Part shown: positions 1 to 9,200 of the stretch, in pieces
How the letters are laid out: each line of letters opens with the position of its first letter
Numbering within the stretch: the stretch's first letter is position 1
Source of the DNA: Lewinellaceae bacterium
GTDB taxonomy: Bacteria; Bacteroidota; Bacteroidia; Chitinophagales; Saprospiraceae
Length of the DNA stretch: 64,000 bases
NCBI GenBank assembly: GCA_020636315.1
Contig: JACJYA010000005.1
Location: 248,001-312,000 of the forward strand
Reading direction: 5' to 3'
Program-made: the position numbers and the translations under genes
Notes under the pieces: model-generated
What the model was told of the DNA's origin: nothing
Seen by the model: the letters and a program-made list of their open reading frames with translations, nothing else
Databases searched by the model: none

Positions 1-568
1 CCCTGCGGTCCTTCTCGGTATCGGACAGGCGGTTGTACAACAGCAGCCCTCCCGGGGCGAGGGCATTCCTGAGTCCTTCCAGGAATGCCTGGCTTTCAAA
101 TATTTCCGGCACTTTGTCATCCAGGAAAATATCCATGCAGATCATACTGAACTGCTCCTGGTTTTGCAGGATGAAGGCATAGGCATCTGCACAGATGATA
201 GAAACAGGCGCTTTAAGGCTGTCCAGGCCGTACCGTTCGGCCAGATAAATTACTGACTCATCTTTTTCGACGGCGGTGTAGCGAAAATTCCTGCCGAACT
301 TTTTTTCCAGGATGAGGGGGATGCTTCCCAGCCCCAGCCCCAGAATAAGGACGTCTTTTCCCGGCGCCTTGTCCAGGTTGAGGTGTTCAAAAGCCCAAAG
401 AAAATTGGTATACAGGTCTTCAAAGGAATAAACGGCATTGGCGGTGCATAACTGGTAGCGGCCATTGTGGAGGCTGACGTATAAATGAGGGTTTATTTCG
501 CTCGGTGCACTTTCGATGTGCCATTCGAACAAGTAACTGAGCAGCCGTTTCCAGTAGGGTTGTTTCAA
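1..568 (-). CDS. Spermidine-synthase-like SAM-dependent methyltransferase, partial (C-terminus outside window)
   Basis: The reverse strand is open from a TTG at 568 to the window edge (189 codons). It encodes a class I Rossmann methyltransferase core: the glycine-rich SAM loop reads LILGLGLGSIP, followed by an acidic strand end (AVEKDE), a CADAY segment and a post-core APGGLLLYNRL strand. This arrangement is typical of the spermidine synthase/polyamine aminopropyltransferase-like family, but substrate residues cannot be judged because the end is missing. No in-frame ATG lies upstream, so the TTG start is a guess. It follows the GlmU-like gene by about 58 nt on the same strand and probably shares its promoter at 1871-1903. 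It could be any small-molecule methyltransferase of this fold. Confidence 0.75.
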   Translation of the reverse strand, partial: MKQPYWKRLLSYLFEWHIESAPSEINPHLYVSLHNGRYQLCTANAVYSFEDLYTNFLWAFEHLNLDKAPGKDVLILGLGLGSIPLILEKKFGRNFRYTAVEKDESVIYLAERYGLDSLKAPVSIICADAYAFILQNQEQFSMICMDIFLDDKVPEIFESQAFLEGLRNALAPGGLLLYNRLSDTEKDRR

Positions 569-626
569 AGAATTCTGAATTGAATGCCGCCGGCAGGTTC
601 CGCTCCGGCGGATGAAAACTGAATGG

Positions 627-1835
627 TCAGGTTTTTTCCCAGCGCCGGTATTTCGCAGTATCCTCAAAAACGCGAAGAAGAATGAGGCGCTCCTGGACGT
701 CAAAGTCCACGCCTCGCCGCTCCATCACGCGTTCGGCCGTTTCGAAGGCCTTATCGGTCCGGTAGGTCTGGAAGCCGTGCTTGCCCCCCCAGGAAAAGGA
801 GGGGATGAAGTTCCGGGGAAACCCTTCTCCAAAAATATTCGAAGAAACCCCTACCACTGTTCCAGTGTTGAACATCGTATTGATCCCCGTTTTGGAGTGG
901 TCGCCCATGATCAGCCCGCAGAACTGCTGGCCGGTGTCGACAAAACGTTCTTCGGGATAACTCCACAGCCTGATCTTTTCGTAGTTGTTCTTCAGGTTGG
1001 AAGTGTTGGCATCGGCGCCGATATTACACCATTCGCCGATCACCGAATTGCCCAGATAACCCTCGTGGGCCTTGTTCGAATGGCCCAGGATCACGCAGTT
1101 GTTGAGTTCCCCGCTTACCTTGGAGCGGGGGCCGATCGTAGTGCCGCCGTAAACCCTGGCGCCCATTTTTATCGTTCCTTTTTCACACAGGGCCAGTCCG
1201 CCGCGAATATGGCTGCCTTCCATGATTTCGGCGCCTTTACCTACGTAGATGGGCCCGCCGGCCGTATTCAGCGTAGCGCACTCCACCTGTGCCCCTTCTT
1301 CCAGGAATATCCTTTCTGTGGCGCCCAGTACCCGGTTGGTGTCGCTTATGGGTTGAGACTGGCGCCCTTTGGTGAGCAGCGCGAAGTCCTCCTCGATGGC
1401 CTGGGCGTTCTTGGTGAAGATATCCCAGAGGTTGTCGATCTTGAGGTAATCGGTGCCTTCCAGGTCGAAACCCCGAAGCTCACCGATGTCATCATCGCGG
1501 ATGAGGTTCTCGATCTGCTCCTCGTCGAGCTTGGCGGCGATCAATTCCTCCCCTCTGAGAAATGCTTCGTTAAAATCCATCTGTTTGATGAGGCGCACCA
1601 GTTGGGGGGAGGGCAACACAGAACCGTTGATGATGTAGTTAACCTTACTGTGGTCGATAGGGTATTTTTCGGAGAGGTAATCCTGTGTAATATAAGACAC
1701 CTTACCCTGAAGCCAGCGCTCCCATTTCTCTCTGATCGTCAGAATGCCCATTCGGATCTCGCAGGTCGGGCGGACAAAGGTCAGTGGCAACAGCCTTTCC
1801 CTGGTCTCATTGTCAAACAGAATGATTCTAACCAT
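627..1835 (-). CDS. GlmU-like sugar nucleotidyltransferase/acyltransferase family protein
   Basis: A 402-residue protein (ATG at 1835; a TTG two codons upstream is less likely). The C-terminal half shows hexapeptide-type left-handed beta-helix repeats (for example GPIYVGKGAEIMEGSHI, then INGSVL-like and NNCVILGHSN segments) and ends with GINTMFNTGTVVGVSSNIFGEGFPRN, as in the Bacteroidota 'GlmU family' proteins. The N-terminal part starts VRIILFDNETRERLLPLTFVRP and lacks the classical nucleotide-binding LAAGxGTRM loop of true GlmU. It is therefore probably not the bifunctional UDP-GlcNAc enzyme; a role in activating or modifying envelope sugars is inferred from the fold only. A canonical promoter lies 35 nt upstream. 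Confidence 0.82.
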   Translation of the reverse strand: MVRIILFDNETRERLLPLTFVRPTCEIRMGILTIREKWERWLQGKVSYITQDYLSEKYPIDHSKVNYIINGSVLPSPQLVRLIKQMDFNEAFLRGEELIAAKLDEEQIENLIRDDDIGELRGFDLEGTDYLKIDNLWDIFTKNAQAIEEDFALLTKGRQSQPISDTNRVLGATERIFLEEGAQVECATLNTAGGPIYVGKGAEIMEGSHIRGGLALCEKGTIKMGARVYGGTTIGPRSKVSGELNNCVILGHSNKAHEGYLGNSVIGEWCNIGADANTSNLKNNYEKIRLWSYPEERFVDTGQQFCGLIMGDHSKTGINTMFNTGTVVGVSSNIFGEGFPRNFIPSFSWGGKHGFQTYRTDKAFETAERVMERRGVDFDVQERLILLRVFEDTAKYRRWEKT

Positions 1836-1870
1836 AAACAAGGATTATTTCAATACTTGGCCCTGGCGTT

Positions 1871-1903
1871 CAAATATAATCGGATAGAATGATGCTTTAC
1901 AAA
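1871..1903 (-). promoter_or_regulatory. Bacteroidota-type promoter for the GlmU-like gene
   Basis: On the minus strand TTTG (1903-1900) is followed after 21 nt by TATATTTG (1878-1871). This matches the Bacteroidota housekeeping consensus TTTG / TAnnTTTG at both elements. It sits about 35 nt before the ATG at 1835. Confidence 0.75.
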
Positions 1904-1937
1904 ATTTCCACCTATTTTATTTTGATGCCGAACCAAT

Positions 1938-1980
1938 AAAAAAGCCCCGATCGCACTGAAAGGGGCTTTTTTTCTTTTCC
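1938..1980. terminator. Bidirectional rho-independent terminator
   Basis: AAAAAAGCCCC at 1938-1948 pairs with GGGGCTTTTTT at 1962-1972, giving an 11-bp stem flanked by A and T tracts on both sides. On the minus strand it lies just after the L31 gene and ahead of the next gene's promoter, so it separates rpmE2 from the GlmU-like unit. Confidence 0.85.
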
Positions 1981-2000
1981 CATTTACGGGCTGGGGTGGA

Positions 2001-2276
2001 TCAGGATTCCTTGTCTTTCTTGGCGAAGCGGGAATTGGCAAATTTCTTGTTGAACTTGTCAATTCGGCCCGCCGTATCGACGAATTTCATCTTACCCGTA
2101 AAGAAAGGGTGAGAATAGCTGGAGATCTCCAGCTTTACCAGAGGGTACTCCTTGCCGTCTTCCCAGGTGATGGTATCTTTCGTAGGAGCGCAGGACCGCG
2201 TCAGGAAAGAATCACCGGAAGAGAAATCCTTAAATACAACCAACCTATAATTGCCTGGATGAAGGTCTTTTTTCAT
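2001..2276 (-). CDS. rpmE2: 50S ribosomal protein L31 type B
   Basis: A 91-residue protein beginning MKKDLHPGNYRLVVFKD, with the long-form L31 (bL31B) features SCAPTKDTI, SSYSHPFFTGK and RIDKFNKKF near the end. It has one cysteine and no CxxC pair, so it is the zinc-independent paralogue. It stands alone, with its own promoter element upstream and a strong terminator downstream. L31 bridges the two ribosomal subunits in the central protuberance region. Confidence 0.97.
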   Translation of the reverse strand: MKKDLHPGNYRLVVFKDFSSGDSFLTRSCAPTKDTITWEDGKEYPLVKLEISSYSHPFFTGKMKFVDTAGRIDKFNKKFANSRFAKKDKES

Positions 2277-2309
2277 GGCTCTCTGCTTTTCTTCTTCTTA
2301 ACAAGGGTG

Positions 2310-2317
2310 CAAATATA
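2310..2317 (-). promoter_or_regulatory. Probable -7 promoter element for rpmE2
   Basis: The minus strand reads TATATTTG here (plus strand CAAATATA), an exact TAnnTTTG match 34 nt upstream of the L31 ATG. The -33 element is weak (TTTC about 18 nt further up). Confidence 0.6.
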
Positions 2318-2412
2318 CGGTTTTCCTTTTATTCTGAAAAGGGGCAGTTGGGTTTTATCAAAAAAATATGGCTCCAGGAGGTTCCCGGCCTACTCCTTCA
2401 ACCATTTTCCCA

Positions 2413-2931
2413 TCACACCTCCTCGAAGGGCCGGAGATATTTCACCATTCCTTTCACGCCCTGTAATGCTCCCTGGCGGAGTTCAAGGGCCAAAAAGGCA
2501 GCGTCGGGCACGGGAAAAGGGCTGCGGATATTCCATCTGCTGGCCGGGCGAAACCCAAAGCGGGGATAGAACCATTCATGGCCCAGCACGATGACGGCTC
2601 CAAAGCCCATCTGCCGGGCCTGGCGAAGGCCTTCCTCAACCAACTGAGTGCCAATGCCTCTTCCCTGGTATTCGGGCAGCACCGCCATAGGGGCCAGCGC
2701 CAGAGCCTGATGGACAGTTTGCTTTCCCCGGATCTCCACCGGTGAAAAGAGAATGTGCCCGATGATTTTCCCGTGGTGCTCCGCTACCAGAGAAAGCTCG
2801 GGAATAAATTCCGGGAGGGCTCGGAGGGCTTCGATAAGGCGGCCTTCATTTTGTTGCTCAAATGCCTTATCATTGGCCTCTCGGATGGCGGTATAGTCCT
2901 GAGGAGCTTCAGCCCTAATGTTTATTTTCAT
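2413..2931 (-). CDS. GNAT family N-acetyltransferase
   Basis: A 172-residue single-domain protein. The acetyl-CoA pyrophosphate-binding motif A is visible as PEYQGRGIGTQLVEEGL (about residues 87-103), preceded by a LALAPMAVLP strand and followed by VIVLGHEWFYPRFGF, the arrangement of the YhbS-like subfamily. The substrate cannot be read from the sequence. It is divergent from the NUDIX gene, with 62 nt between the two starts, so the two may share a regulatory gap. Confidence 0.88.
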   Translation of the reverse strand: MKINIRAEAPQDYTAIREANDKAFEQQNEGRLIEALRALPEFIPELSLVAEHHGKIIGHILFSPVEIRGKQTVHQALALAPMAVLPEYQGRGIGTQLVEEGLRQARQMGFGAVIVLGHEWFYPRFGFRPASRWNIRSPFPVPDAAFLALELRQGALQGVKGMVKYLRPFEEV

Positions 2932-2954
2932 GGGTGGTAATGGTAATGCTTGTT

Positions 2955-2983
2955 TTTGAAAACTTTTATTTTCACTAAATTTT
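2955..2983 (+). promoter_or_regulatory. Likely promoter for the NUDIX gene
   Basis: TTTG at 2955-2958, then 17 nt, then TAAATTTT at 2976-2983 (7 of 8 against TAnnTTTG). The start codon follows 10 nt later, so the 5' leader would be very short. Confidence 0.45.
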
Positions 2984-2993
2984 TTTTTCGGTT

Positions 2994-3491
2994 ATGGAAG
3001 TTAATCCCGGCATCAAACGCACAGCGGCCATGGTTGTTCTCCGTCATGGCAAAGAGTTTCTGCTGCTCAAAAGAAATAAGGAGCCCAATGCCGGCCGGTT
3101 CGTTCCCATAGGCGGCAAACTGGAACCTTACGAAAGGCCCATCGACGCTGCTATCCGGGAAACTCATGAAGAGGCCGGCCTGCGCCTGGATAAAGAACAA
3201 TTGTATTACGCCGGGGTGCTGGCGGAGAGTTCCCCGACCAATTACAACTGGCTGTGTTTCATCTACGTAGCCGATATCGGCCGCATTCCTCCTCCTCCCT
3301 GTGACGAAGGCGCCCTGGAATGGATCCACTTCGGCCGCATCCCCGATATCCCTACTCCCCCCACCGACTGGCAGATTTATCAATATCTCATGCGCCGGCA
3401 GCCCTTTGCGCTCGACGCAGTTTACGACGAAAATCTGGAAATGCTGGAAATGAGGGAAGAGATCGGTGGGGAAGTGGTTTGGGGCAGGTAG
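2994..3491 (+). CDS. NUDIX hydrolase
   Basis: A 165-residue protein. The full Nudix box is present: G41, E47, R55-E56, E59-E60 and G62 fit GX5EX7REUXEEXGU and would coordinate the divalent metal used to hydrolyse nucleoside diphosphates linked to another group. N-terminal strand AMVVLRHGKEFLLLKR is typical of MutT/8-oxo-dGTPase-like members, but the substrate cannot be assigned. Monocistronic; the DinB-like gene faces it from downstream. Confidence 0.92.
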   Translation: MEVNPGIKRTAAMVVLRHGKEFLLLKRNKEPNAGRFVPIGGKLEPYERPIDAAIRETHEEAGLRLDKEQLYYAGVLAESSPTNYNWLCFIYVADIGRIPPPPCDEGALEWIHFGRIPDIPTPPTDWQIYQYLMRRQPFALDAVYDENLEMLEMREEIGGEVVWGR

Positions 3492-3565
3492 GAGTGTTGA
3501 AGTTTGTTGGACTTTGGACGAACTGGGATGAAAGTCGGAAGTGCAAAGTCGGAACATGGTCCCTA
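3492..3565. repeat. Short intergenic word-repeat stretch
   Basis: The gap after the NUDIX stop contains near-repeats such as GACTTTGGACGAACT, AAAGTCGGAAGTG and CAAAGTCGGAAC. One set is the approximate reverse complement of the other, so it can fold back. It resembles the word-repeat palindromes in the ribosomal block, but is weaker. Confidence 0.4.
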
Positions 3566-3645
3566 ATAGGCGCCAAACGTTTGTTTTTCCACCTTCAAAA
3601 AAGCAGGCCTCAAATGTGCACTGGCAGGAGTTTCCGGTTTCCCTT

Positions 3646-4233
3646 TCAATTTTTGGGGAACGCCTCCATTTCCATCACCCGTTTGGCCTGCAGGAGGTGC
3701 CGCTCTTCGTGATTGGCAAGGATGTTGACAGCGTCGTAAAGGCTGTAAACGATAATGCGGTTGGCCGGGGAGGTGATTATGGTGTGCCGGTGGTTGAGCC
3801 CCCGGGTATTGCGCAGGTGTTTGACCAGTTCCTGATTGTGAGCGGTGAATTGCCCGACGATGTCGGCAGGGGCCTGGCTGAGCACCGGCCGGAAGGCTGT
3901 GGGAGAAGCCATCTTCTGGCGGGGTTCCGGGGTGATCGATTTCAGCAACAATTTTCCCCAAAGGCCGGGCAGAAGGGGCATCCGTTCCCAGAAGGTGGGC
4001 GTCCTGGTGTCATCGCCCAGGGCTTTAAGCTGGGGGAAGTAAGTCCGGTTGGAGACGATGAGGTGCTCCAGGCACTGGCCGACGCTCCATTGCTTTTCCC
4101 CGGGCTTCCAGTTGAGTTGGTTCGCCGAAAGGCCGCCAAAGGCATTCTGGGCTTCCTGGCTTACTCTGGCGATACGTTCGATGATGGTATTGAGATATGT
4201 GTTGGCCATTTCTGGTTCGGCTGTTGTGGGCAT
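3646..4233 (-). CDS. DinB/DUF664-like four-helix metal-binding protein
   Basis: A 195-residue all-helical protein. The DinB-superfamily histidines are recognisable: one in QCLEHLI in the first half and two in ILANHEERHLLQA in the last helix. Members are often thiol-dependent S-transferases or have unknown function, so no reaction is assigned. A TATTTTTG promoter-like word directly abuts the ATG at 4233; if it is a real -7 element, the internal ATG at 4209 (MANTYLNTI) would be the true start. The upstream gene on this strand is the FAD enzyme. Confidence 0.85.
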   Translation of the reverse strand: MPTTAEPEMANTYLNTIIERIARVSQEAQNAFGGLSANQLNWKPGEKQWSVGQCLEHLIVSNRTYFPQLKALGDDTRTPTFWERMPLLPGLWGKLLLKSITPEPRQKMASPTAFRPVLSQAPADIVGQFTAHNQELVKHLRNTRGLNHRHTIITSPANRIIVYSLYDAVNILANHEERHLLQAKRVMEMEAFPKN

Positions 4234-4377
4234 CAAAAATACACTATCCCTGAGAATATCGGGAATTAACCCGGGAAATATAATCGTCTTCTAATAATCG
4301 GGCGCCGGGAGGAGCGGCCCACAGCGCTTGTCTGGCAGTGGCCCTGAGCACAGGGCAGGCAAGCCGGTTGAGGTTAC

Positions 4378-5556
4378 TCAAAGGCCTTCTGAACTCCGGG
4401 CTGCTTCCGTCCTCTCCGCCCCTTTTTCCCGCCACCGAAAGCGGAATGCATAAGGGTTCTCTTTGCCCTCCGTAACATCGGCAATGATATTGCCCAGCAC
4501 AGGTGCGAACTTAAACCCGTGCCCGCTGCCTCCGGCGGCGACCACCAGCCCCGGCCGTTCCGGGTGGTGGCAGATGTAAAAATCTCCATCCCAGGTATCA
4601 CAATAAAGACAAAGGCGGGCGCCCATGACAGGAGCTTCGAGCAGGGAAGGGAGGTGGCCGGCGAGAAATTCCTGCAGTTTGGGGTAGAACGTTTCCGGCA
4701 CTTCGTTTTGCCGATTAGGGTCCACTTCCAGCCCTTTGCCATGGTTGGCCACTTTGACGATGCCGTCAGCCTGGGCGGGAAACCCGTACCAGCCGGTCCT
4801 GGAGATATCTGACGCCCAGCCCGGGAAGTGCTCACCGCGAAAAGGCGTGGGGTCTTTGGGCCGGAACATATAAACCGGCTGCCCTTTTACCTGCATCCGA
4901 TCCTGAAGTTCGGGCAGAAAGGCGGGAGTCCAGGCGCCGGCCGTCAGGATGACGTAGTCACCGTTATGGACCTCTCCGTTTGTGGTGAAGATGCCTTTTA
5001 TGCTGTTCCGGTTTTCCAGGAACCGCTTCAACCCCTTGCCCTCGTGAATATTCACCCCTTCTTCCCTGGCAATCTGTGCCAGCCGGGCCACCACATTTCC
5101 GCTTTCTGCCCAGCCGCCGAGGGGGTTGTAGTATCCGTCGGCGTAGCGTTCGGCATTCCATTGCGGGAAACGCTTTCTGATCTGTTCCGGCTCCAGGCGT
5201 TGCACCTGCAGCCCTTTTTCTTTCAGCACTTTCATACTTTCCATCTCCAGGCCGCCAGGTTCCATCGGTTGGTGGGTAAGCAGCAGAAACCCGGTTTGGT
5301 GGTAAAGCGGCCGGGGCCAATCCCGGTTCCACCGCTCCCACCCCCGGAACGCTTCGAGCATCAGGTTGGTGTAGAATTCATCCGGGCCGTAATCGGCGCG
5401 GACCATCTTGGTGATATCGGTGGAGGAGGCGCCGGGGTAGGGGAGTTCACCCTGTTCGAAGAGGTGTACCCGGTGGCCGCGCCGGTTGAGCGCCACCGCG
5501 GCGGAAATGCCGAAGATGCCGCCTCCGATAATGAGGATCTTGTGTTTGGATGCCAT
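4378..5556 (-). CDS. FAD-dependent oxidoreductase, monomeric sarcosine oxidase/SolA-like
   Basis: A 392-residue DAO-family flavoprotein. The N-terminal dinucleotide fold reads ILIIGGGIFGISAAVAL with an acidic strand end (LFEQGE). The C-terminal half has CLYCDTWDGDF, with Cys316 aligned to the cysteine that carries covalent flavin in monomeric sarcosine oxidase, then GGSGHGFKFAPVLG, the family's conserved FAD-binding end. It probably oxidises an N-methylated or secondary amino acid to an imine, producing H2O2; the substrate is not determined. The DinB-like gene follows on the same strand after about 140 nt. Confidence 0.9.
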   Translation of the reverse strand: MASKHKILIIGGGIFGISAAVALNRRGHRVHLFEQGELPYPGASSTDITKMVRADYGPDEFYTNLMLEAFRGWERWNRDWPRPLYHQTGFLLLTHQPMEPGGLEMESMKVLKEKGLQVQRLEPEQIRKRFPQWNAERYADGYYNPLGGWAESGNVVARLAQIAREEGVNIHEGKGLKRFLENRNSIKGIFTTNGEVHNGDYVILTAGAWTPAFLPELQDRMQVKGQPVYMFRPKDPTPFRGEHFPGWASDISRTGWYGFPAQADGIVKVANHGKGLEVDPNRQNEVPETFYPKLQEFLAGHLPSLLEAPVMGARLCLYCDTWDGDFYICHHPERPGLVVAAGGSGHGFKFAPVLGNIIADVTEGKENPYAFRFRWREKGAERTEAARSSEGL

Positions 5557-6264
5557 GAAACCAAATTAGAGAATATTTGTGGAATGGTAATATACCTTAA
5601 TTCCGAAATCGATAAATACCTGGGCGCCCAGAATCAGCCCCGAAAAGGAGACGGCTTTTCATTTGTCTTTTAGGGCGATCCGGAAAGAATAAAGCCCTCC
5701 TGATATATTTTGCCATCGGACACCTCCGGCTTCTTTTCAGAAGCCGCCTCTTTACCGAAGGAGAAACTTTATTAAGAAAATGTGTTCTTTCTAAAATATT
5801 ATTTTTTATATCACGGGACACGCCAAAAATGATATGAAAAACCTGAATAGCGCTTCTTTAAAAAAAGGCCTGAGCCATTACCAAAATAGCAACTTGGCTT
5901 CGTAATTGTTCAAACTTTTTCAAGGGTAGTTCGTTTTAATTGCAAACTAATTTGCCTACTTTCGATTTCCTTTCCCCGTATGGAACGGGATGGCCAAAAC
6001 TTTTTGCCCTGCCACAATAAGCCAGATTCTGTTTCAGTCAGCCCCTGCCGGTTCCGGCGGAAGGGTGAGCCAGGCTGAGGTTGATGCTGTATTCTAGCCA
6101 ACCAGGTTCTCAACCTTATTTGAAGGAAATCTGAGCGTGAAACAGCGTTTTCACGCATTTCAGTTCAGCTCCCGGCCTGCGGTAAATGCAGGCCCTGAGG
6201 CAACCGGCCTGCCGCCATGCTATTCCGGGCCGGCAAAGAATAAAAAAAATACAAGAACACGCTT
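5557..6264. other. 708-bp intergenic region with hairpin-rich gltB leader
   Basis: No convincing gene was found. The AT-rich part (5760-5960) probably holds divergent promoters, but no full TTTG/TAnnTTTG pair was found. Nearer gltB three hairpins line up on the plus strand: GCGTGAAA/TTTCACGC (6135-6156), GGCCTGC/GCAGGCC (6174-6194) and CCGGC/GCCGG (about 6204-6233). An isolated hairpin CGGCTTC/GAAGCCG lies at about 5727-5746 with no T tract. The tandem hairpins suggest a structured 5' leader for glutamate synthase, but no known riboswitch was recognised. Confidence 0.5.
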
Positions 6265-9200
6265 ATGGACCAATACTGCCAACGTGGATTGTACGTACCT
6301 CAATTGGAAAAGGACTCCTGTGGTACCGGCCTGATCGCCAACCTCAACGGAGTCAAGACGCACCAGCTGGTGGAGGATGCCCTGCTCATGCTCACCAATA
6401 TGGAACACCGCGGCGCCTGTGGGTGTGAACCCAATACAGGTGACGGCGCCGGGATACTCATTCAGACGCCCCACGAATTTTTCGTAAAAAAGTGTAAAGA
6501 AAAAGGTTTCGAATTGCCGGCATTCGGCGAATACGGCGTGGGGGTAGTCTTCTTCCCCGAAGACCGCAACCTGCGCCGGCAGTGCCGCGTCTTGTTCGAT
6601 GACTACATCGACGAACTGGGGTTTGAATTGCTGGGGTACCGCAAGATACCTACCGATAATGAAGAGTTGGGCGAATCGGCGGTTTCCGTTGAGCCGCGTA
6701 TGGAGCAGGTATTTGTGAAGCCGGTCGAAAAGCTGGACCCCAAAGCCCTGGAGCGCCGCCTATACGTGCTGCGCAAATTTTCCACCCACAACATCCATAA
6801 GACCTATCCGCAATCGAAAGATCATTTTTACATCACTTCTTTTTCTTATAAGACGGTAGTCTATAAGGGCCAGCTGACTACCTACCAGTTGAGGCCTTAT
6901 TTCCCCGACCTGCACGACGAGTTGTGTAAATCGGCCATTGCGCTGGTTCACAGCCGTTTTTCCACCAATACAGTACCCAAGTGGAAGCTGGCGCAGCCCT
7001 TCCGCTATATTGCTCACAATGGGGAGATCAATACCGTGATGGGCAACCTCAACTGGTGGATGTCGAAGGAGATGCTGTTGAAATCGACCCTCTTTACGGA
7101 TGATGAACTGGATAAGCTGAAGCCCATCTGCGGCGACCGCCTTTCCGATTCCGGCAACTTTGACAACGTCCTGGAATTTCTGGTGCTCAGCGGCTTCTCC
7201 CTGCCCCACGCCCTGATGATGATGATCCCGGAGGCCTGGCAGCACGACGAGCAGATGGAAGACCATAAAAAGGCATTCTACGAATACCAGAAAACCATTA
7301 TGGAACCCTGGGATGGGCCGGCCTCCATCTGCTTTACAGATGGCATCCTGGTGGGAGCTACGCTCGACCGCAACGGACTGAGGCCTTCCCGGTACTGCCT
7401 TACAGAGGATAACGTGCTGGTGGTGGCTTCAGAAGCAGGTGCTCTGCCCATCGACCAGGCTAAAGTCGTTCTCAAGGGCCGCCTGCAGCCCGGGCGCATC
7501 CTCATTGCTGACCTGGACGAGCACCGCGTCATTGGCGATGAAGAACTGAAATCCACCATTTGTCAGCGGCTGCCCTACCGCGAATGGCTGAACGAATACC
7601 GCATCACCCTGGATAGCCTGCCCATCCATCAGGAGCCGGTGGTGGAACTGGACGAGCAGACTCTTATCCGAAACCAGCAGCTCTACGGCTTCTCCAAGGA
7701 GGACCTGAAGGTGATCATCGCTCCTATGATCAAAGAAGGCAAAGACCCGATCGGTTCAATGGGCGCCGATACGCCGTTGGCGGTGCTTTCTCACCAGTCG
7801 CAGCACCTCGCCAATTATTTCAAACAGCTCTTTGCCCAGGTGACCAACCCGCCGATCGACCCCATTCGGGAGCGCTCCGTGATGTCGTTGTACGCTATGT
7901 TGGGCGGTGCGGGCAATATTCTGGAACTGAAGCCCGAACGGGCCCAGTTCATCCACTTGCCAAGCCCTGTGCTGGCCAACGCCGAACTGAGCAAGGTCAA
8001 GCAGATGGTGCACCCGCATTTCAAATCGGGGGTCATCGATATGGTGTTCAAGGCCGACGGTCAGCAGGGGCGCCTGCAGGCGGCTATTGACCATGTCTGC
8101 GCCGTTTCCGAGGACCTGGCCCGCAACGGCGTCAATATCCTGATCCTCTCCGACCGCAACGCCGACCCTTACCGGGCGCCCATCCCGTCCTTGCTGGCGG
8201 TGGGAGCCGTACACCACCATCTCATCCGCAAGGGTTTGCGGAGCCTGACGTCTATTGTAGTGGAATCCGGGGATGTGCGGGAGACTCATCACTTCGCCAC
8301 CCTGATCGGCTATGGGGCAAGCGCCATTAACCCCTACATGGCCTACGCCACTATTGCCGGCCTGAAGAAGCGCAATGTTTTCGAGGAAAATGCCAAACTG
8401 GAAAAACTCTTTGAAACGTATAACAAAGCAGTGGGGAAAGGCCTGCTGAAGATCATGTCAAAGATCGGCATCTCTACGCTTCAATCCTATCAGGGCGCTC
8501 AGATCTTTGAAGTGCTTGGTTTGAACGAAGAGGTGGTGGATAAATGCTTTAAAGGCAGTATCTCCCGCATTCAGGGGATCGGGTTCGACGGTATCGCCAG
8601 GGAAGTCCTGGCGCGCCATCACCTTGCTTTCCCCGAGAAGGCCCACACCGGAGGGCAGCTCGATGTGGGAGGCGTCTATCAGTGGAAACGCAGGGGAGAA
8701 GCACACCTCTTCAATCCGCAGTCCATCCACCTTTTACAGTACGCCACCCGAAAGAACGACTACAAAGCTTTTAAGAAATATACTAAGCTGATCAATGAAC
8801 AGACGGAACAGGCGCTGACCCTCCGGGGGTTGCTGACCTTTCGCAAGGGCGAGAAGATCGATATTAAGGAAGTTGAGCCTGCTGAGAGCATCATGAGGCG
8901 CTTCGCTACCGGGGCCATGTCCTTCGGTTCGATCTCCCACGAGGCCCATAGCACACTGGCCATCGCCATGAACCGGATCGGTGCGAAGAGCAATAGCGGG
9001 GAAGGAGGTGAGGATGAAATTCGCTTCGAGCCCAAGCCCAACGGAGACTGGGAGCGCTCCGCCATCAAACAGGTGGCCTCCGGCCGGTTCGGCGTTACGA
9101 GCTATTACCTGGCCAACGCTGAGGAGTTGCAGATCAAAATGGCGCAGGGCGCCAAGCCCGGAGAAGGCGGCCAGTTGCCAGGCCATAAGGTGGACGACTG

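Noticed and set aside
612..1892. Plus-strand open frame antisense to the GlmU-like gene
   Set aside because: Shadow of the beta-helix repeats; no start signal or family.
5597..5821. 74-codon minus-strand frame in the FAD-gltB gap
   Set aside because: No family, low-quality composition and no promoter or start context.
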